Positions 1-9,389 of a DNA stretch of 64,000 bases are shown in pieces. The DNA comes from Acidobacteriota bacterium (lineage in GTDB: Bacteria > Acidobacteriota > Terriglobia > Terriglobales > Acidobacteriaceae). The notes under the pieces were generated by a model, which made no database searches, was not told the origin of the DNA, and saw only the letters and a list, made by a program, of their open reading frames with translations. The position numbers and the translations under genes are program-made. Every line of letters begins with the position of its first letter. The stretch's first letter is position 1. Location: the NCBI GenBank assembly GCA_021851335.1, contig JAJZEA010000010.1, positions 1 through 64,000 of the forward strand. Direction: 5' to 3'.

Positions 1-118
1 AAGGCTCGAACACTAGCCCGCGCAGCCTGACCGCGATGGCTCAACCGCAATCAGACGAAAGTCCAAAACCAGTACGACTATGAGCGACGCGTTCTGAGGG
101 CAAGGTCAGTGAGGCTGC

Positions 119-2863
119 TCATGCCGCCCCCTTTGTCTTCGTCATTTTGGTGTAAAGCTCGAATAGCTTTTCCAACCGCTCGGTGTCGTTCTTGAAGCGG
201 CGACCGATGTAAATGCGCTCCAATACTTCGTCGTTGCGTTCATGCGCTTGGCGCAAGTCGTCGGGCATTGTGTCGGGATCGTAAAGGTCTGCAATCGTCG
301 CCGGATAATGATGCTCGCGCGCCAGCAGAATATCCTCGGCACAGCGCGTAAGGTCTGCCTTGTTCTTCTCGGTCAACGTTGGCACGGGAAATGTATTCCA
401 GCCAAGTGTATTCGAGTAAGAAAAATCTGTCCGCATACGAAAACAGACGGTAGCAATCCAAACCAAATGCAAGCGGGAAGCGATAAGCGCCATGTTCCAC
501 AAGGGCGCGTCGTATAGAGCAAAGCACTTATTTGAAGCTATAAAATCTGCCGTCAAATAATCGCAAGGAAGATATGGCCTGTTTTCCGAACTGACACCGG
601 GAACAAGTATCTGATGTTGTTTCGCCACACCCGCTATCTGCACAAAACGATACGGCTGTTTAGCGAACTGGCGTGTTGATTCTGCGTCTGACTTCTTACG
701 GCTTTCAGTCACCAACTCCAATCGCTGTGCGATGAAGTTACTTTGCTTTGCAGTCTCTGCTTCGCTATCGTCGATCCACAGACAATACCGCAGCTTCCCG
801 TTAATCAATTCTGTCGAGCCAAGAAATCTTTTTATGAAAGGTCGTGCATCTGCATCTTCGGCGGCTATCCTTTCAGTCAACTCGGCGTCAAGAAACAGAT
901 GCCCGCCGTCACGCGGCATATTGCCGAATAACATGGTGGATTGCTGGCCGATTGGCTCATTGGTTTTCTGCACATAAGCGAGGCTATCCGGTACAAGATA
1001 CGGGCCGATAACGGAGCATTGCTTGACCGTTCTATCTTGATAGAGCATTTTCGGCAGATTCGACTTCTGGCCTAAGCCGACAATTACCACCGTCACGCCC
1101 GCGTTGTGGCTGGCGAGGTTTGCCCACTTGAACGATGTATGAGCAAAACGGATTTCACAACCGCGTTTGAACGCTACCGGCCACACGTCGATAGCCTGCT
1201 GACCTTGACAAACACTATTGGTTGTCACAAACGCGGCGACCGCATTGGGCACTTTATCGATGTAATCGAAAAAATGCGCAAACCATCCGGTCACAAAGTC
1301 GGTGGTCTTCGCTAATTTTGAATGCTTTACCCAGGCGTTCGCCAAATCGGCCTTCTGTTCGTCAGTTTGCCATTTACTACCACGGTAGGGCGGATTGCCG
1401 CAGATGTACGTCTCTCCACCCTCGTTCGCAAAGTCAATCTCTGCCTGGTCGAGCGGTGTGCTGAAAAGATCATCACCTTGCAACTTCACGCCGGTTCCTG
1501 TCGGCGGGCAGATGCTCAACCAATCAAGCCGTAGCGCGTTGCCGCATGTAATCCAGTTCTCTGAGCGGAGCGGCAGAAACTCGGCAAGCGCGAGTTTCTG
1601 CCCGCGATACAGAACATCACACTGGTACTCGGCAATCACAAGCGCAAGGCGGCCTATTTCTGCCGGAAAGTCGCGCAGTTCGATCCCGCGAAAATTAGTG
1701 AGCGGGATTTCGCTGCGAATCTCCGGCTCGCCGCGTTGCCTGTTGATCTCTACTTCGATTTCCCGCATGGCCTTGTATGCAATTACAAGGAAATTGCCGG
1801 AGCCACAAGCGGGATCGAAGACTCTGATCTTTGCCATGCGCTTGCGAAGATTGAGCAAGGTGCGCTGATTGTCTCCAGCCTCCTGTAGCTTCGCGCGCAG
1901 GTCGTCGAGAAACAGCGGATTCAGCACCTTCAAGATGTTCGGGACGCTGGTGTAGTGCATCCCCAGCGCGCCGCGCTCCTCGTCCTCGGCGACGGCCTGG
2001 ATCATCGACCCGAAGATGTCTGGATTGATTTTCGTCCAGTCGAGGTTGCCGATGTGCAGTAGATACGAACGCGCAATCTTGCTGAAGCGCGGCACGTCCA
2101 TGTTGCCGGAGAACAGGCCACCGTTCACATACGGGAACGAGTTAGACCACCGGGGCAAACCTACGCGCTCCCGCTCGCCGACCTTCGTGTTCATGGCGCG
2201 GAACAGGGACTCAATCACGGCATGGGTGTTAGAAGAGTCCTTCGCGCTCATCTGTGCGATAGTGTCTGTGAACAGGCCTTTGCCAATGAAGATGTCAGTG
2301 TCTTCAGCAAAAAAGCAGAAAATCAGCCGCGCCATGAAGTGATTCATATCGTGGCGGCGGGCAGACGTACCCCATTCAGGGTTGTCCTTGAGAAGTTCGA
2401 CGTAAAGCCGGTTGAGGCGACTGGTCGCCCGGATGTCAAACGAGTTTTCGGCGATTTGCCGGACGGTGGAGATGCCCGCAAGCGGCAAGAAGAATCCGAA
2501 ATGGTCGGGAAAGTCCTTGTATACACAGGCAACAGGCGCATCGTCCGAAGTCAGGTTTTCGGCTTCCAATGTATGCCCGTCTGTCGCCAGAATGAATTTG
2601 GCTTTGGCCCGCGTGGTGGACGGGCTTTCCCGAAGCGCCGTGAGGGTTTTCGTAACCTCACCTTCCGCGCATACCTTGATATGGGTATTGTTGGTCTGGA
2701 GAACCCCGCCAAGATCGGACTTGTTCGACGCGCCCGCGCGCAGACGCTTGATCGTCGTCTCCTTGTTGCCGAAAGCTTCAAGGAAGGCATACGGGAAGTT
2801 TACGGGGTCAAACGGCTGTTCCGCCAACAGCGAAATAGCTTCTTCGATTTCAACAGCGTTCAA
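119..2863 (-). CDS. COG1002 / MmeI-like adenine-specific DNA methyltransferase
   Basis: A large class I SAM-dependent DNA methyltransferase of about 914 residues. Numbering from the upstream ATG at 2884, FDPACGSGNFL (356-366) is the SAM-binding motif I and NPPY (497-500) is the N6-adenine catalytic motif IV; MHYTS near 309 is the conserved lead-in of this family. The C-terminal 400 residues would hold the target-recognition part. I place the start at a TTG (2863) because GGGAGAG lies 7 bases upstream and translation then begins MNAVEIEE, which fits my memory of how relatives begin; the ATG at 2884 has no clear ribosome site. I do not see the D-x-ExK nuclease motif of true MmeI-type fusion enzymes in the N-terminus, so it may be a methylase only, or pair with the neighbouring nuclease. 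It is the last gene on this strand, 95-117 bases after the YhcG-type gene. Confidence 0.85.
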   Translation of the reverse strand: MNAVEIEEAISLLAEQPFDPVNFPYAFLEAFGNKETTIKRLRAGASNKSDLGGVLQTNNTHIKVCAEGEVTKTLTALRESPSTTRAKAKFILATDGHTLEAENLTSDDAPVACVYKDFPDHFGFFLPLAGISTVRQIAENSFDIRATSRLNRLYVELLKDNPEWGTSARRHDMNHFMARLIFCFFAEDTDIFIGKGLFTDTIAQMSAKDSSNTHAVIESLFRAMNTKVGERERVGLPRWSNSFPYVNGGLFSGNMDVPRFSKIARSYLLHIGNLDWTKINPDIFGSMIQAVAEDEERGALGMHYTSVPNILKVLNPLFLDDLRAKLQEAGDNQRTLLNLRKRMAKIRVFDPACGSGNFLVIAYKAMREIEVEINRQRGEPEIRSEIPLTNFRGIELRDFPAEIGRLALVIAEYQCDVLYRGQKLALAEFLPLRSENWITCGNALRLDWLSICPPTGTGVKLQGDDLFSTPLDQAEIDFANEGGETYICGNPPYRGSKWQTDEQKADLANAWVKHSKLAKTTDFVTGWFAHFFDYIDKVPNAVAAFVTTNSVCQGQQAIDVWPVAFKRGCEIRFAHTSFKWANLASHNAGVTVVIVGLGQKSNLPKMLYQDRTVKQCSVIGPYLVPDSLAYVQKTNEPIGQQSTMLFGNMPRDGGHLFLDAELTERIAAEDADARPFIKRFLGSTELINGKLRYCLWIDDSEAETAKQSNFIAQRLELVTESRKKSDAESTRQFAKQPYRFVQIAGVAKQHQILVPGVSSENRPYLPCDYLTADFIASNKCFALYDAPLWNMALIASRLHLVWIATVCFRMRTDFSYSNTLGWNTFPVPTLTEKNKADLTRCAEDILLAREHHYPATIADLYDPDTMPDDLRQAHERNDEVLERIYIGRRFKNDTERLEKLFELYTKMTKTKGAA

Positions 2864-2979
2864 CGCTTTGCTCTCCCAGTACATTCACCCAAGAATGCCG
2901 CTGTCCCCCTGCGATGGATTTCAACGTCAATGCTGTCGATGGGCATGGCTTTCATTCTCCATTCCAGATGATAGCGAAT

Positions 2980-4121
2980 CTAGCTATCTGCGATTTCCGG
3001 CAGACTGTGCCTTGCCCTGGTGTCTTCAAGGTGGCGTCGAGACCGTTCCAGTTCCTCGGCGAGAGTCTTTTCGTCCGGCAATACAGTTTGGTATTCAGCA
3101 GCGAGGATTTTGTTGGGAAGGTTGTCCAGCGCGTAGTGGGCCTCTGCGGCTCCCTTTTCGGCGCAGAGGATCAGTCCGACAGGCGGGTTTTCGCCGGACT
3201 TGACCCAGTGCTCGCGGGCGTAGTTGAGGTAGAGGTGCATCTGGCCAGCGTCGGCATAGCTGAATTTGCCAACCTTGAGGTCGATGATGACGAGGCAGCG
3301 CAGCCGACGGTGAAAGAAGATGAGGTCGATGCGGAACCAGTTGTCGTCGATCCTGAGCCGACGCTGCCGTCCGAGGAAAGCGAAGTCGTCACCCAATTCC
3401 AGCAGAAAATCGGCGAGGTGCTGTATCAGCGCCTCTTCCAGATCAGTCTCGGAATACTCGTCCTTGAGGTCCAGGAATTCGAGAACGAATGGGTCCTTGA
3501 TGGCCTCTTCAGGCGTAATTGTATCGCCGGGTTCGACATGGTCTGCCTTTTCCAGCATGGCCGCCTTGTTCTTTGAAAGAGCAGTTCGCTCGTAAAACTG
3601 GCTTTGGATTTGCCGGTCGAGCTGCCGCACAGACCACCCGGAACGAAGGGCTTCCGTCTCGTAGAATGCGCGTGCCTCCGTGGTTTTGACTACCAGCAGT
3701 CGGACGTAGGCGGACCACGGGAGAGGAAAGCGGGGGGCCAGAGAGGCGATACTTGATGGAATAGTGTCTATACTATTGAAAAATATAAGACTTGGAGATT
3801 CGCCAGACACTGTCTGGCGAATCTTTGGTTCGGGCCTGGTTAAATAGAACGCACGCATCTGCCGGAGGTTCGCTCGACCAAAGCCGCGGCCAAATTGCTT
3901 CGAGAGGTCGCTCGCTAGCTGCTCAATCAGTTGTTTCCCATAGTCGGCGCGAGCTTCCCCTTTCTGTTCAAACTGGACGATCCGTTTCCCGATTTCCCAA
4001 TAGGCCGCTGTCATCAGGCTGTTCACGTTGCGGGCCGCCATGCTTCGGGCTGCATGGAGAAGCTCGACAATTCCCGTGCGGATCGCTTCGTAATCCCGGG
4101 CGATTGGGTAAGTTTGTTCAT
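2980..4121 (-). pseudogene. DUF1016/YhcG-type PDDEXK nuclease, N-terminus displaced by a one-base frameshift
   Basis: The main reading frame (353 codons from the ATG at 4041) has the DUF1016 N-terminal helical region (AAYWEIGKRIVQFEQ, YGKQLIEQLASDL, FGRANLRQMRAFY) and a C-terminal PDDEXK-like domain (DLIFFHRRLRCLVIIDLKVG, then NPPVGLILC). Homologues have a further 30 or so residues before the AAYWEIG segment. Here those residues are encoded in frame upstream (NEQTYPIARDYEAIRTGIVELL) but without a usable start codon. A good start with GGAGAGGAAA in front of ATG lies at 4121 in another frame. Adding one G to the GGG run at 4095-4097 fuses them into one protein beginning MNKLTQSPGDYEAIR. The lesion is therefore a single missing base in a short homopolymer, either real or a sequencing error. 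Proteins of this family often sit beside restriction-modification genes, as here; their exact role is not settled. Confidence 0.75.
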
Positions 4122-4149
4122 TTTCCTCTCCGTTTCATCCTATTCGTCT

Positions 4150-6015
4150 TTACAGGCTCATGCTCACGCTCTGATCCCGCGACTTGGGAATGCTTTGTAC
4201 CATCTCCAGCGCGGATGTTTTGCTGACCTCGGTTCCGAGTTGTTGTGCCAGCCGGTTGATGTCGTTGGTAAAGATGGTGGCTTCGTGGCTGGCGCGGGAG
4301 ACGGCAACATACCCGAAGCGCGAGCTGAGCAGATCTGGATGCACGCTGGTATCGGCGTGAATCAGGACACGTTCGGCGGTGAGTCCCTGAGAACTGTGGC
4401 TGGTGACCGCATAGCCGTGATCGAAGTGACGGTGTTGGGAGGCGTTGAATTCGATCCTGCGGTTGTCGTCCAGCTGGGCTGTAATCCGGCCATCGGGCGT
4501 GATCGATTCAATCGTGGCAAGATCGCGGTTGGCGACACCGAGGGATTTGTCCGGTGCGGTGAACTGAATGCGGTCGCCAACGGAGAATTCATGGACGACT
4601 TCGCGGTAGACGCTGACGCCAGAGAGACGGCGCGGGTCGTAGGTGGCAAGTTCGCCGGATTGCTTTTCGACTGTAAGCAGATTTGCGGATGGGGTAATAG
4701 CGGTCACGATGCCGTAGGAGCCGGCTTCGATGCCAGTCGTCTTGCTGCCGCGCGCATAGCGCACCACGTCGCCGATTTCGTAATGGTTGGCCCAAGCGCG
4801 GTCGGCGCCGGTCATGTCCTGCCGCTGCACGAGAACTCGGAAGGAATGATCGTCATGCTCTAACTTCCCATTCGCTCGCAGCTCCTGACGGACGGCAAGG
4901 TTCAGTTCGCGCCGGGAAGCATTGTCGGGTGAGACGATGAGCGTGTTCTCTGGCGCAGCGGCATACATGCGGGCTACGGTGCGGATACGTTCCTGCCGGT
5001 CGGGAATTTCCTGAACGCGCCCCTGCTGCCGGAGTTCGATGAGCGCCGCAGCGCTCCGGCCCCGCGCCAGCAACTCGACCGCCGATTTGAGGGCCGGGTC
5101 TTTCTGGCGAACGATCTCATCGAGTTTTGCCGTGCGCATCCCGGCTTCTTGCAACTGCTCAAAGGGACGGCCCGCCTCGACACCCTGATGCTGGCGAGTG
5201 TCCCCGATCAGAAGTACGCGATCGTGAGGGCCGAGTCGGTCAATAAAATCGCGCATCTGGCGGGTGCTGGCCAGGCTCGATTCATCCACGAAGTAGAAGT
5301 GCTTTGCAGATATACCATCATTCGGTTGAGCGCTTCGTGCGAGAAAACTTTGCAGCGTGGTCGCTTCAACTCCAGCTTCCCGAAGCTGTTTTGCGGCACG
5401 CGATGTGGGAGCGAAACCTTCCACTGAATAGCCCTGTACTTCAATGGCCTGACGGATCACGGACAGTGTGGTTGTCTTGCCCGCGCCTGCGACGCCCTGG
5501 ATGCCCTGAATCCGGTCCGGCGAGTAGAGCACATCCTCGATTACCCGGCGTTGCGCTTGGTTCAGATGGGAATGCTGTGCTGCAAACGTGACCGCCTGCT
5601 GTTGCGACAAAACGGGCACAAGCTCGTCTTTACCTGTGCGCATTCGGCTCACGATCTCCTGCTCTTCGCGGACGGTTCTCGCAGTGGTGAACTGTCGCGC
5701 GGGGGAGTTTTGTCTGCGCTCCATCGCTCGGAATTCTCCGGTCGATACGCGGTTTTCCAGATGAGCACGGACCTGCGAATAGGTGATCTCTCCCATGCCG
5801 CGGCGCAGCGCATCACGGACGAGCAGGCGTTCATCCACCACGGCCTCGCGCTCGAAGTTCCTGTCGCGGGCGAAGGTCAGCGATTCCCGAACTCTCTCCC
5901 GGGATCGGTTCGCTGAGACGCTCTGTTCCGGTTGCCGCACTCGTTCCTGTGCCGCACGAACAACCGTCTCGGCCTGATGGCCGAACTCTGCCGCCAGTTT
6001 CCGGTGAGCGGCCAT
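4150..6015 (-). CDS. MobF relaxase, C-terminal helicase part (TraA/TrwC-like)
   Basis: A 621-codon frame encoding the superfamily 1 helicase half of a MobF conjugative relaxase. Walker A is GVAGAGKTT (174-182), Walker B is VDESS (243-247), and the late helicase motif reads YAVTSHSSQGLTAERV. It lies in the same reading frame as the relaxase domain encoded immediately upstream and is separated from it only by TAA-ATC; its ATG is the second codon after that stop. The junction reads KEIHSTA-stop-IMAAHRKLAAEFG, where intact relatives read straight through. It could be made separately by reinitiation at the ATG, giving a helicase without relaxase, or the gene may be dead. In an intact protein it would unwind plasmid or ICE DNA 5' to 3' after nicking. 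Confidence 0.85.
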   Translation of the reverse strand: MAAHRKLAAEFGHQAETVVRAAQERVRQPEQSVSANRSRERVRESLTFARDRNFEREAVVDERLLVRDALRRGMGEITYSQVRAHLENRVSTGEFRAMERRQNSPARQFTTARTVREEQEIVSRMRTGKDELVPVLSQQQAVTFAAQHSHLNQAQRRVIEDVLYSPDRIQGIQGVAGAGKTTTLSVIRQAIEVQGYSVEGFAPTSRAAKQLREAGVEATTLQSFLARSAQPNDGISAKHFYFVDESSLASTRQMRDFIDRLGPHDRVLLIGDTRQHQGVEAGRPFEQLQEAGMRTAKLDEIVRQKDPALKSAVELLARGRSAAALIELRQQGRVQEIPDRQERIRTVARMYAAAPENTLIVSPDNASRRELNLAVRQELRANGKLEHDDHSFRVLVQRQDMTGADRAWANHYEIGDVVRYARGSKTTGIEAGSYGIVTAITPSANLLTVEKQSGELATYDPRRLSGVSVYREVVHEFSVGDRIQFTAPDKSLGVANRDLATIESITPDGRITAQLDDNRRIEFNASQHRHFDHGYAVTSHSSQGLTAERVLIHADTSVHPDLLSSRFGYVAVSRASHEATIFTNDINRLAQQLGTEVSKTSALEMVQSIPKSRDQSVSMSL

Positions 6016-6018
6016 GAT

Positions 6019-6885
6019 TTAGGCAGTCGAATGAATCTCTTTACGATCGCGCGTCGAGTGGGCTGCGATTTCGGCGGCCTCCTTGCCGTTCTTGCCGGTG
6101 CGTTCCAGATACTCCCGTATCTGCTGACTGCGCGGGCTGGAGGCGTCGAGATACTCCTGACTGTAGCCTTTGATCTCCGGTGCTCCACTGCGTCCGGCAG
6201 TAATCTCGTATCCAAGCTGCCGCAGCCGGTACGTCAATTCAGATTGGTAGATAGCGGTTGCCAACTGCTGCGAGGCGAACAGGCTCTGTGGCTGGATGGC
6301 GCGAGTTTCGCTGTTGTCACGTTCGGTAATGTTGAAGAGGACGGCATGAGTGTGAAGCTGTGGCGCGACATAGCCATCGACCGGACGCACGGTATCGTGC
6401 TCGAACTTTGCGGCGATGAATTTGCCGGTCGTCTCCGGTGGGTGATTGCCGCCGATGCGCGCCTGCGTATAGCGTTCAAGTTCATGAAGCGCGGTGGTGA
6501 CGGCTTCGCGGTGCGCCTCGCGCACGCGGGTGTCGCCGCCGACCAAGGCGGTGAGCGAGACAGATTTGGGCGCGGAAAAAGTCGCATCCCACCCAGCCCG
6601 ATGCTCCATCGACCGGATGGATTTTCCATCGGCATCCTTATATTGGGAGGAAGCCCGCTGGCGGACAAGCTGCTCGCCGGTCTGCGGATGCTGGCCCTGG
6701 CTGAGCCGGGCAAAGTCCTGCTCGGAGACCGGGCCGCGCAGGCCCAATTGTTCTGCCAATCTGCCTTGCCACTCGCCGCGCATCTCGCCGCGCTGCGACC
6801 AGTAGTTCTGCTCCCGCGAGGTGAATTCCTTCCTGTGATAGCTCTGCGCCTGGCCGACGGAAAGCGGCTTGGAGATGGTCAGCAT
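6019..6885 (-). pseudogene. MobF relaxase, N-terminal nicking domain, ended by an in-frame stop
   Basis: This 288-codon frame is the catalytic relaxase domain. Candidate nucleophile tyrosines are Y16 and Y28; D100 lies in GWDATFSAPKSVS; the metal-binding histidines are H163 (FEHD) and H178/H180 (QLHTHAVLFN). The domain would nick oriT and become covalently linked to the 5' end. It starts 6 bases after the coupling-protein stop, with GGAG overlapping the end of that gene, so the two are co-transcribed. The reading frame ends at TAA (6019-6021) and continues in frame into the helicase part. All catalytic residues are present, so this fragment could still nick DNA if made, but a MobF enzyme normally needs its helicase on the same chain. 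I call it interrupted rather than naturally split because the sequence flows across the stop. Confidence 0.85.
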
Positions 6886-6891
6886 GGCAGT

Positions 6892-8805
6892 CTACTCCAT
6901 CCGGACAGCATGAGCGCCGTCCGGTTCGTCCTCTCCTCCAGGATCACTTCGGTCATTTTCCGCCTCGTCATGCAGCAATGCGGGCGGTGCAATCAGGTCG
7001 TCCATGTCGCGCTCGATGAATCCGGGGTGGTTTTCCTTCAGATCGACAAATGGAAACGAGAAGCGCGCGACATGGTTGCCGTACTTCAGAAAGCCACGCA
7101 GGTCGTCCAGTCCGGAAATCTCTGAAGGCAAAACCAGCGGCTCCGTCTGGCGGTCAAGCGCGAAGTTACGGCCCTGCCGTGATCCGTCGTAGTGGGTTTC
7201 GCGCAGTCGTTCGATCTCTACTTCTCCAATGGCCTCGCTCACCCATTTGGCGGCGCGCGGTTCGCTGGTGCGCAGAAATATCTTGGTGGCTGGCTGCGAG
7301 AGCATGGCTTCGGCATCATCGCCGTAACGGGCTTCCATCTGGCTGCGGCCCTGAAATCCGAGAATAACCGGGTTCTGCGACTTGCGATTCTCGGTAATCG
7401 CCGTATGAAGCTGCGGCAGCCGTTGCAAACTGGCCAGCTCGTCGATGACAAACCAGACCGCCTTCTGGCCGGGGTCAGGCTCATTCAGAAGGCGGAGTAC
7501 CAAGACATCAATCCACAAACTGATCAGCGGGCGCAGGGCCTCGCGTAGGGTGGGGCGCGAGGTGATGAAAACCCAGCCTTTCCGTGTTTCTGCCCACTTG
7601 GTAGCCGTCCATGTTCCGGTTGTTTCGTCCTGTTTGGGCAGCAGTCGGAAACTGTCCGCGGTCATATTGAGCGATCCCAAAACGCCTTCGCGCTGATGTG
7701 GCGCGCGCGGATCGATGAGCGCCCAATACTCGGTCTTGCGCACACGCTGGTCGATCTCCGCTGGGTTTGACATCCAGTGGACCAGCTCCGCCGGCGTGGG
7801 CAAATAGGTCAGCAGATGCGCAAAAATCTTCTGCGGCGCTTCTACAAAGAAGCGGTTGGTGACGCCCTCCGGCTGATACATGGAGACGGCCAAGGCTTTC
7901 GCTTCGGCACGGCGGCGCAGCTCCAACGATGGACTCCAGAAAGGCATGCGCGCGTCAAGCGGATTGAGCACAATGTCGCCGCGGTGTGGGTTGTAGAATT
8001 GCTTCACGAACTCGCAGGCCGGGTCGTAAACGATGGCGCTTTCGCGGCGCGCTGCCACCTGCAAAAGCATCTGGCGGATGATGCTGGTCTTGCCTGATCC
8101 TGTATCCCCGACAATTAGGAAGTGCTTGTTCTCGGCGTCACGCGGAATGCGCAGCGGTTGCTTGCTGCGATCCGTAGTGATACCAATCCCGTCGCCAATG
8201 ATCTCCTTATTAAAACCCTTCGGGCTGACGAGAACCGGGCCTTTGAGCCGTCGGCCATAGCGCAGGTCTTTGAGCCGTCGGATGTCCTTTGGGATCGACA
8301 GTGGAAGTTGGATCAGGAAAGCCACGAGGCCGAAGACAAATTGCCAGAGAAATAGCTGCAAGATGGATTGGTCGCCGTATATCCAGTGGCCGATCCAGGC
8401 GTGCAGCGCCTTGTTCGAGTAACGCCGCGGAGCCTCGCGGAAGAGCACCCGGTAGCCATCTTTGCGGGCCTGATCCGACAGCGCAAACGGCAAGGGCTTT
8501 CCGTTTGCCTGCGGCGTCTTTCCGCGTTGCACATCCGCATTCAGGGCCGGGCGCATTTGCGATTTTCCGCCCTGAACGAAGATCAACTCATAGGTGCCGG
8601 AAGGATGGAGCGTGCCCAGAGTTTCCGTTCGCAGAGCATACGGCAGGTAGTAGCGTTCGAGCGGCGAGAGGCCATAGGCTACGCGCATCCAGACGAGGAA
8701 TCCGGTGAAGACGACCGCGAGAAACAATGCGCCGAGCGTGTAGAGATACCCGCGCGGCGGCCAGATAAGTGACTCTTTGCGGCCCCACTGTTCTACACTT
8801 GACAT
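6892..8805 (-). CDS. traD: TraD/TrwB-type conjugative coupling protein
   Basis: A 637-residue type IV coupling protein that would pump the relaxase-DNA complex into the secretion channel. Two membrane segments near the N-terminus (about 21-40 and 147-168) flank a periplasmic stretch, followed by a cytoplasmic ATPase with Walker A GDTGSGKT (233-240) and Walker B FVIDELASL. The acidic C-terminal tail (DEAENDRSDPGGEDEPDG) resembles the relaxase-contacting tails of some coupling proteins. I choose the ATG at 8805 because GGAGA precedes it and the first membrane helix follows; an in-frame ATG farther upstream would overlap the neighbouring gene. It lies between the small accessory protein and the relaxase, the same order as trwA-trwB-trwC of plasmid R388. 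Confidence 0.93.
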   Translation of the reverse strand: MSSVEQWGRKESLIWPPRGYLYTLGALFLAVVFTGFLVWMRVAYGLSPLERYYLPYALRTETLGTLHPSGTYELIFVQGGKSQMRPALNADVQRGKTPQANGKPLPFALSDQARKDGYRVLFREAPRRYSNKALHAWIGHWIYGDQSILQLFLWQFVFGLVAFLIQLPLSIPKDIRRLKDLRYGRRLKGPVLVSPKGFNKEIIGDGIGITTDRSKQPLRIPRDAENKHFLIVGDTGSGKTSIIRQMLLQVAARRESAIVYDPACEFVKQFYNPHRGDIVLNPLDARMPFWSPSLELRRRAEAKALAVSMYQPEGVTNRFFVEAPQKIFAHLLTYLPTPAELVHWMSNPAEIDQRVRKTEYWALIDPRAPHQREGVLGSLNMTADSFRLLPKQDETTGTWTATKWAETRKGWVFITSRPTLREALRPLISLWIDVLVLRLLNEPDPGQKAVWFVIDELASLQRLPQLHTAITENRKSQNPVILGFQGRSQMEARYGDDAEAMLSQPATKIFLRTSEPRAAKWVSEAIGEVEIERLRETHYDGSRQGRNFALDRQTEPLVLPSEISGLDDLRGFLKYGNHVARFSFPFVDLKENHPGFIERDMDDLIAPPALLHDEAENDRSDPGGEDEPDGAHAVRME

Positions 8806-8807
8806 CG

Positions 8808-9197
8808 TCAATTCTCCTTCCCCTGCGCTCGCCGATTCAATAGTTCCTGGGCCTGCGCGGCTTTGCCTTTTTGGACCTGACGGAACTTTGTCGCAGCCTC
8901 TTCTCGCGTGAGTCGCTCGCCACAGAGGACAGGTTCCAGTGTGCTCATCAGCAGCATCTGAAGCCCTACGAGTTCGGTGAATATATGGCGTCCCATCTCT
9001 TCGCTGTTGCGATGGATGGCCGCGCGGAGAAGAATCTCCCGTGCCCATTCACCTGGGGCCTTGCCGTCCTGTTCAGCAGCGGCGACGATCTTCCTTTCCT
9101 CATCGGGTGTCAGCTTGGTCCCGATGCTGCGGGTGCGCGCCACACGCCCTCTCAATCGCTGTGAAAGGTGAGCGCTGGTTATGTTGCCACTTTGCAT
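8808..9197 (-). CDS. Small mobilization accessory protein (TrwA/MobC-like, inferred)
   Basis: A 129-residue basic protein starting MQSGNITSAHLSQRL behind a GGAGG site. The core RSIGTKLTPDEERKIVAAAEQDGKAPGEWAREILLRAA has the look of a ribbon-helix-helix or MobC-type DNA-binding segment: a short strand followed by two helices, with the ExAR-E-L pattern common in plasmid mobilization proteins. It ends 2 bases before the coupling-protein start and so heads a mob operon. Position directly after a structured non-coding segment and before the coupling protein suggests that it binds oriT and helps the relaxase. Family membership is from pattern and context, not from a profile search. Confidence 0.65.
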   Translation of the reverse strand: MQSGNITSAHLSQRLRGRVARTRSIGTKLTPDEERKIVAAAEQDGKAPGEWAREILLRAAIHRNSEEMGRHIFTELVGLQMLLMSTLEPVLCGERLTREEAATKFRQVQKGKAAQAQELLNRRAQGKEN

Positions 9198-9389
9198 GTA
9201 ACCTCCGTGCGCTTCGTGTGAGCTTTTCTTGATAGCCTTGATTCCTTGTAAGGAACGCGATTTGGACGAACAGCATTCATTCCAACGAGTTCGCAGCAAG
9301 GAACCGAAGTTCCTCGGCAGCACCCTTCAAGGGGTGGAGTGTCGCAAATCAACCCGGTGCGCAGCACCGAACGTACTTACTCCACCCCT
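9198..9389. other. oriT: Candidate origin of transfer (oriT) with stacked inverted repeats
   Basis: This mostly non-coding stretch lies upstream of the accessory protein-coupling protein-relaxase operon, where oriT lies in R388-like MobF systems. It contains four inverted repeats. AGGGGTGGAGT at 9330-9340 pairs perfectly with ACTCCACCCCT at 9379-9389. Nested inside is CGGTGC-GCA-GCACCG (9355-9369). AGGAAC-CGAA-GTTCCT lies at 9299-9314. TTCCTT-GT-AAGGAA lies at 9242-9255. The outermost arm covers the stop codon of the next small gene. I could not match a known nic site by eye. It could instead be an operator for the accessory protein. Confidence 0.5.

Noticed and set aside
1..118. Left attachment site of the ICE
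   Set aside because: The CTCGAAC string near position 6 recalls a tRNA T-arm, but the flanking bases do not match the tRNA-Asn 3' end.
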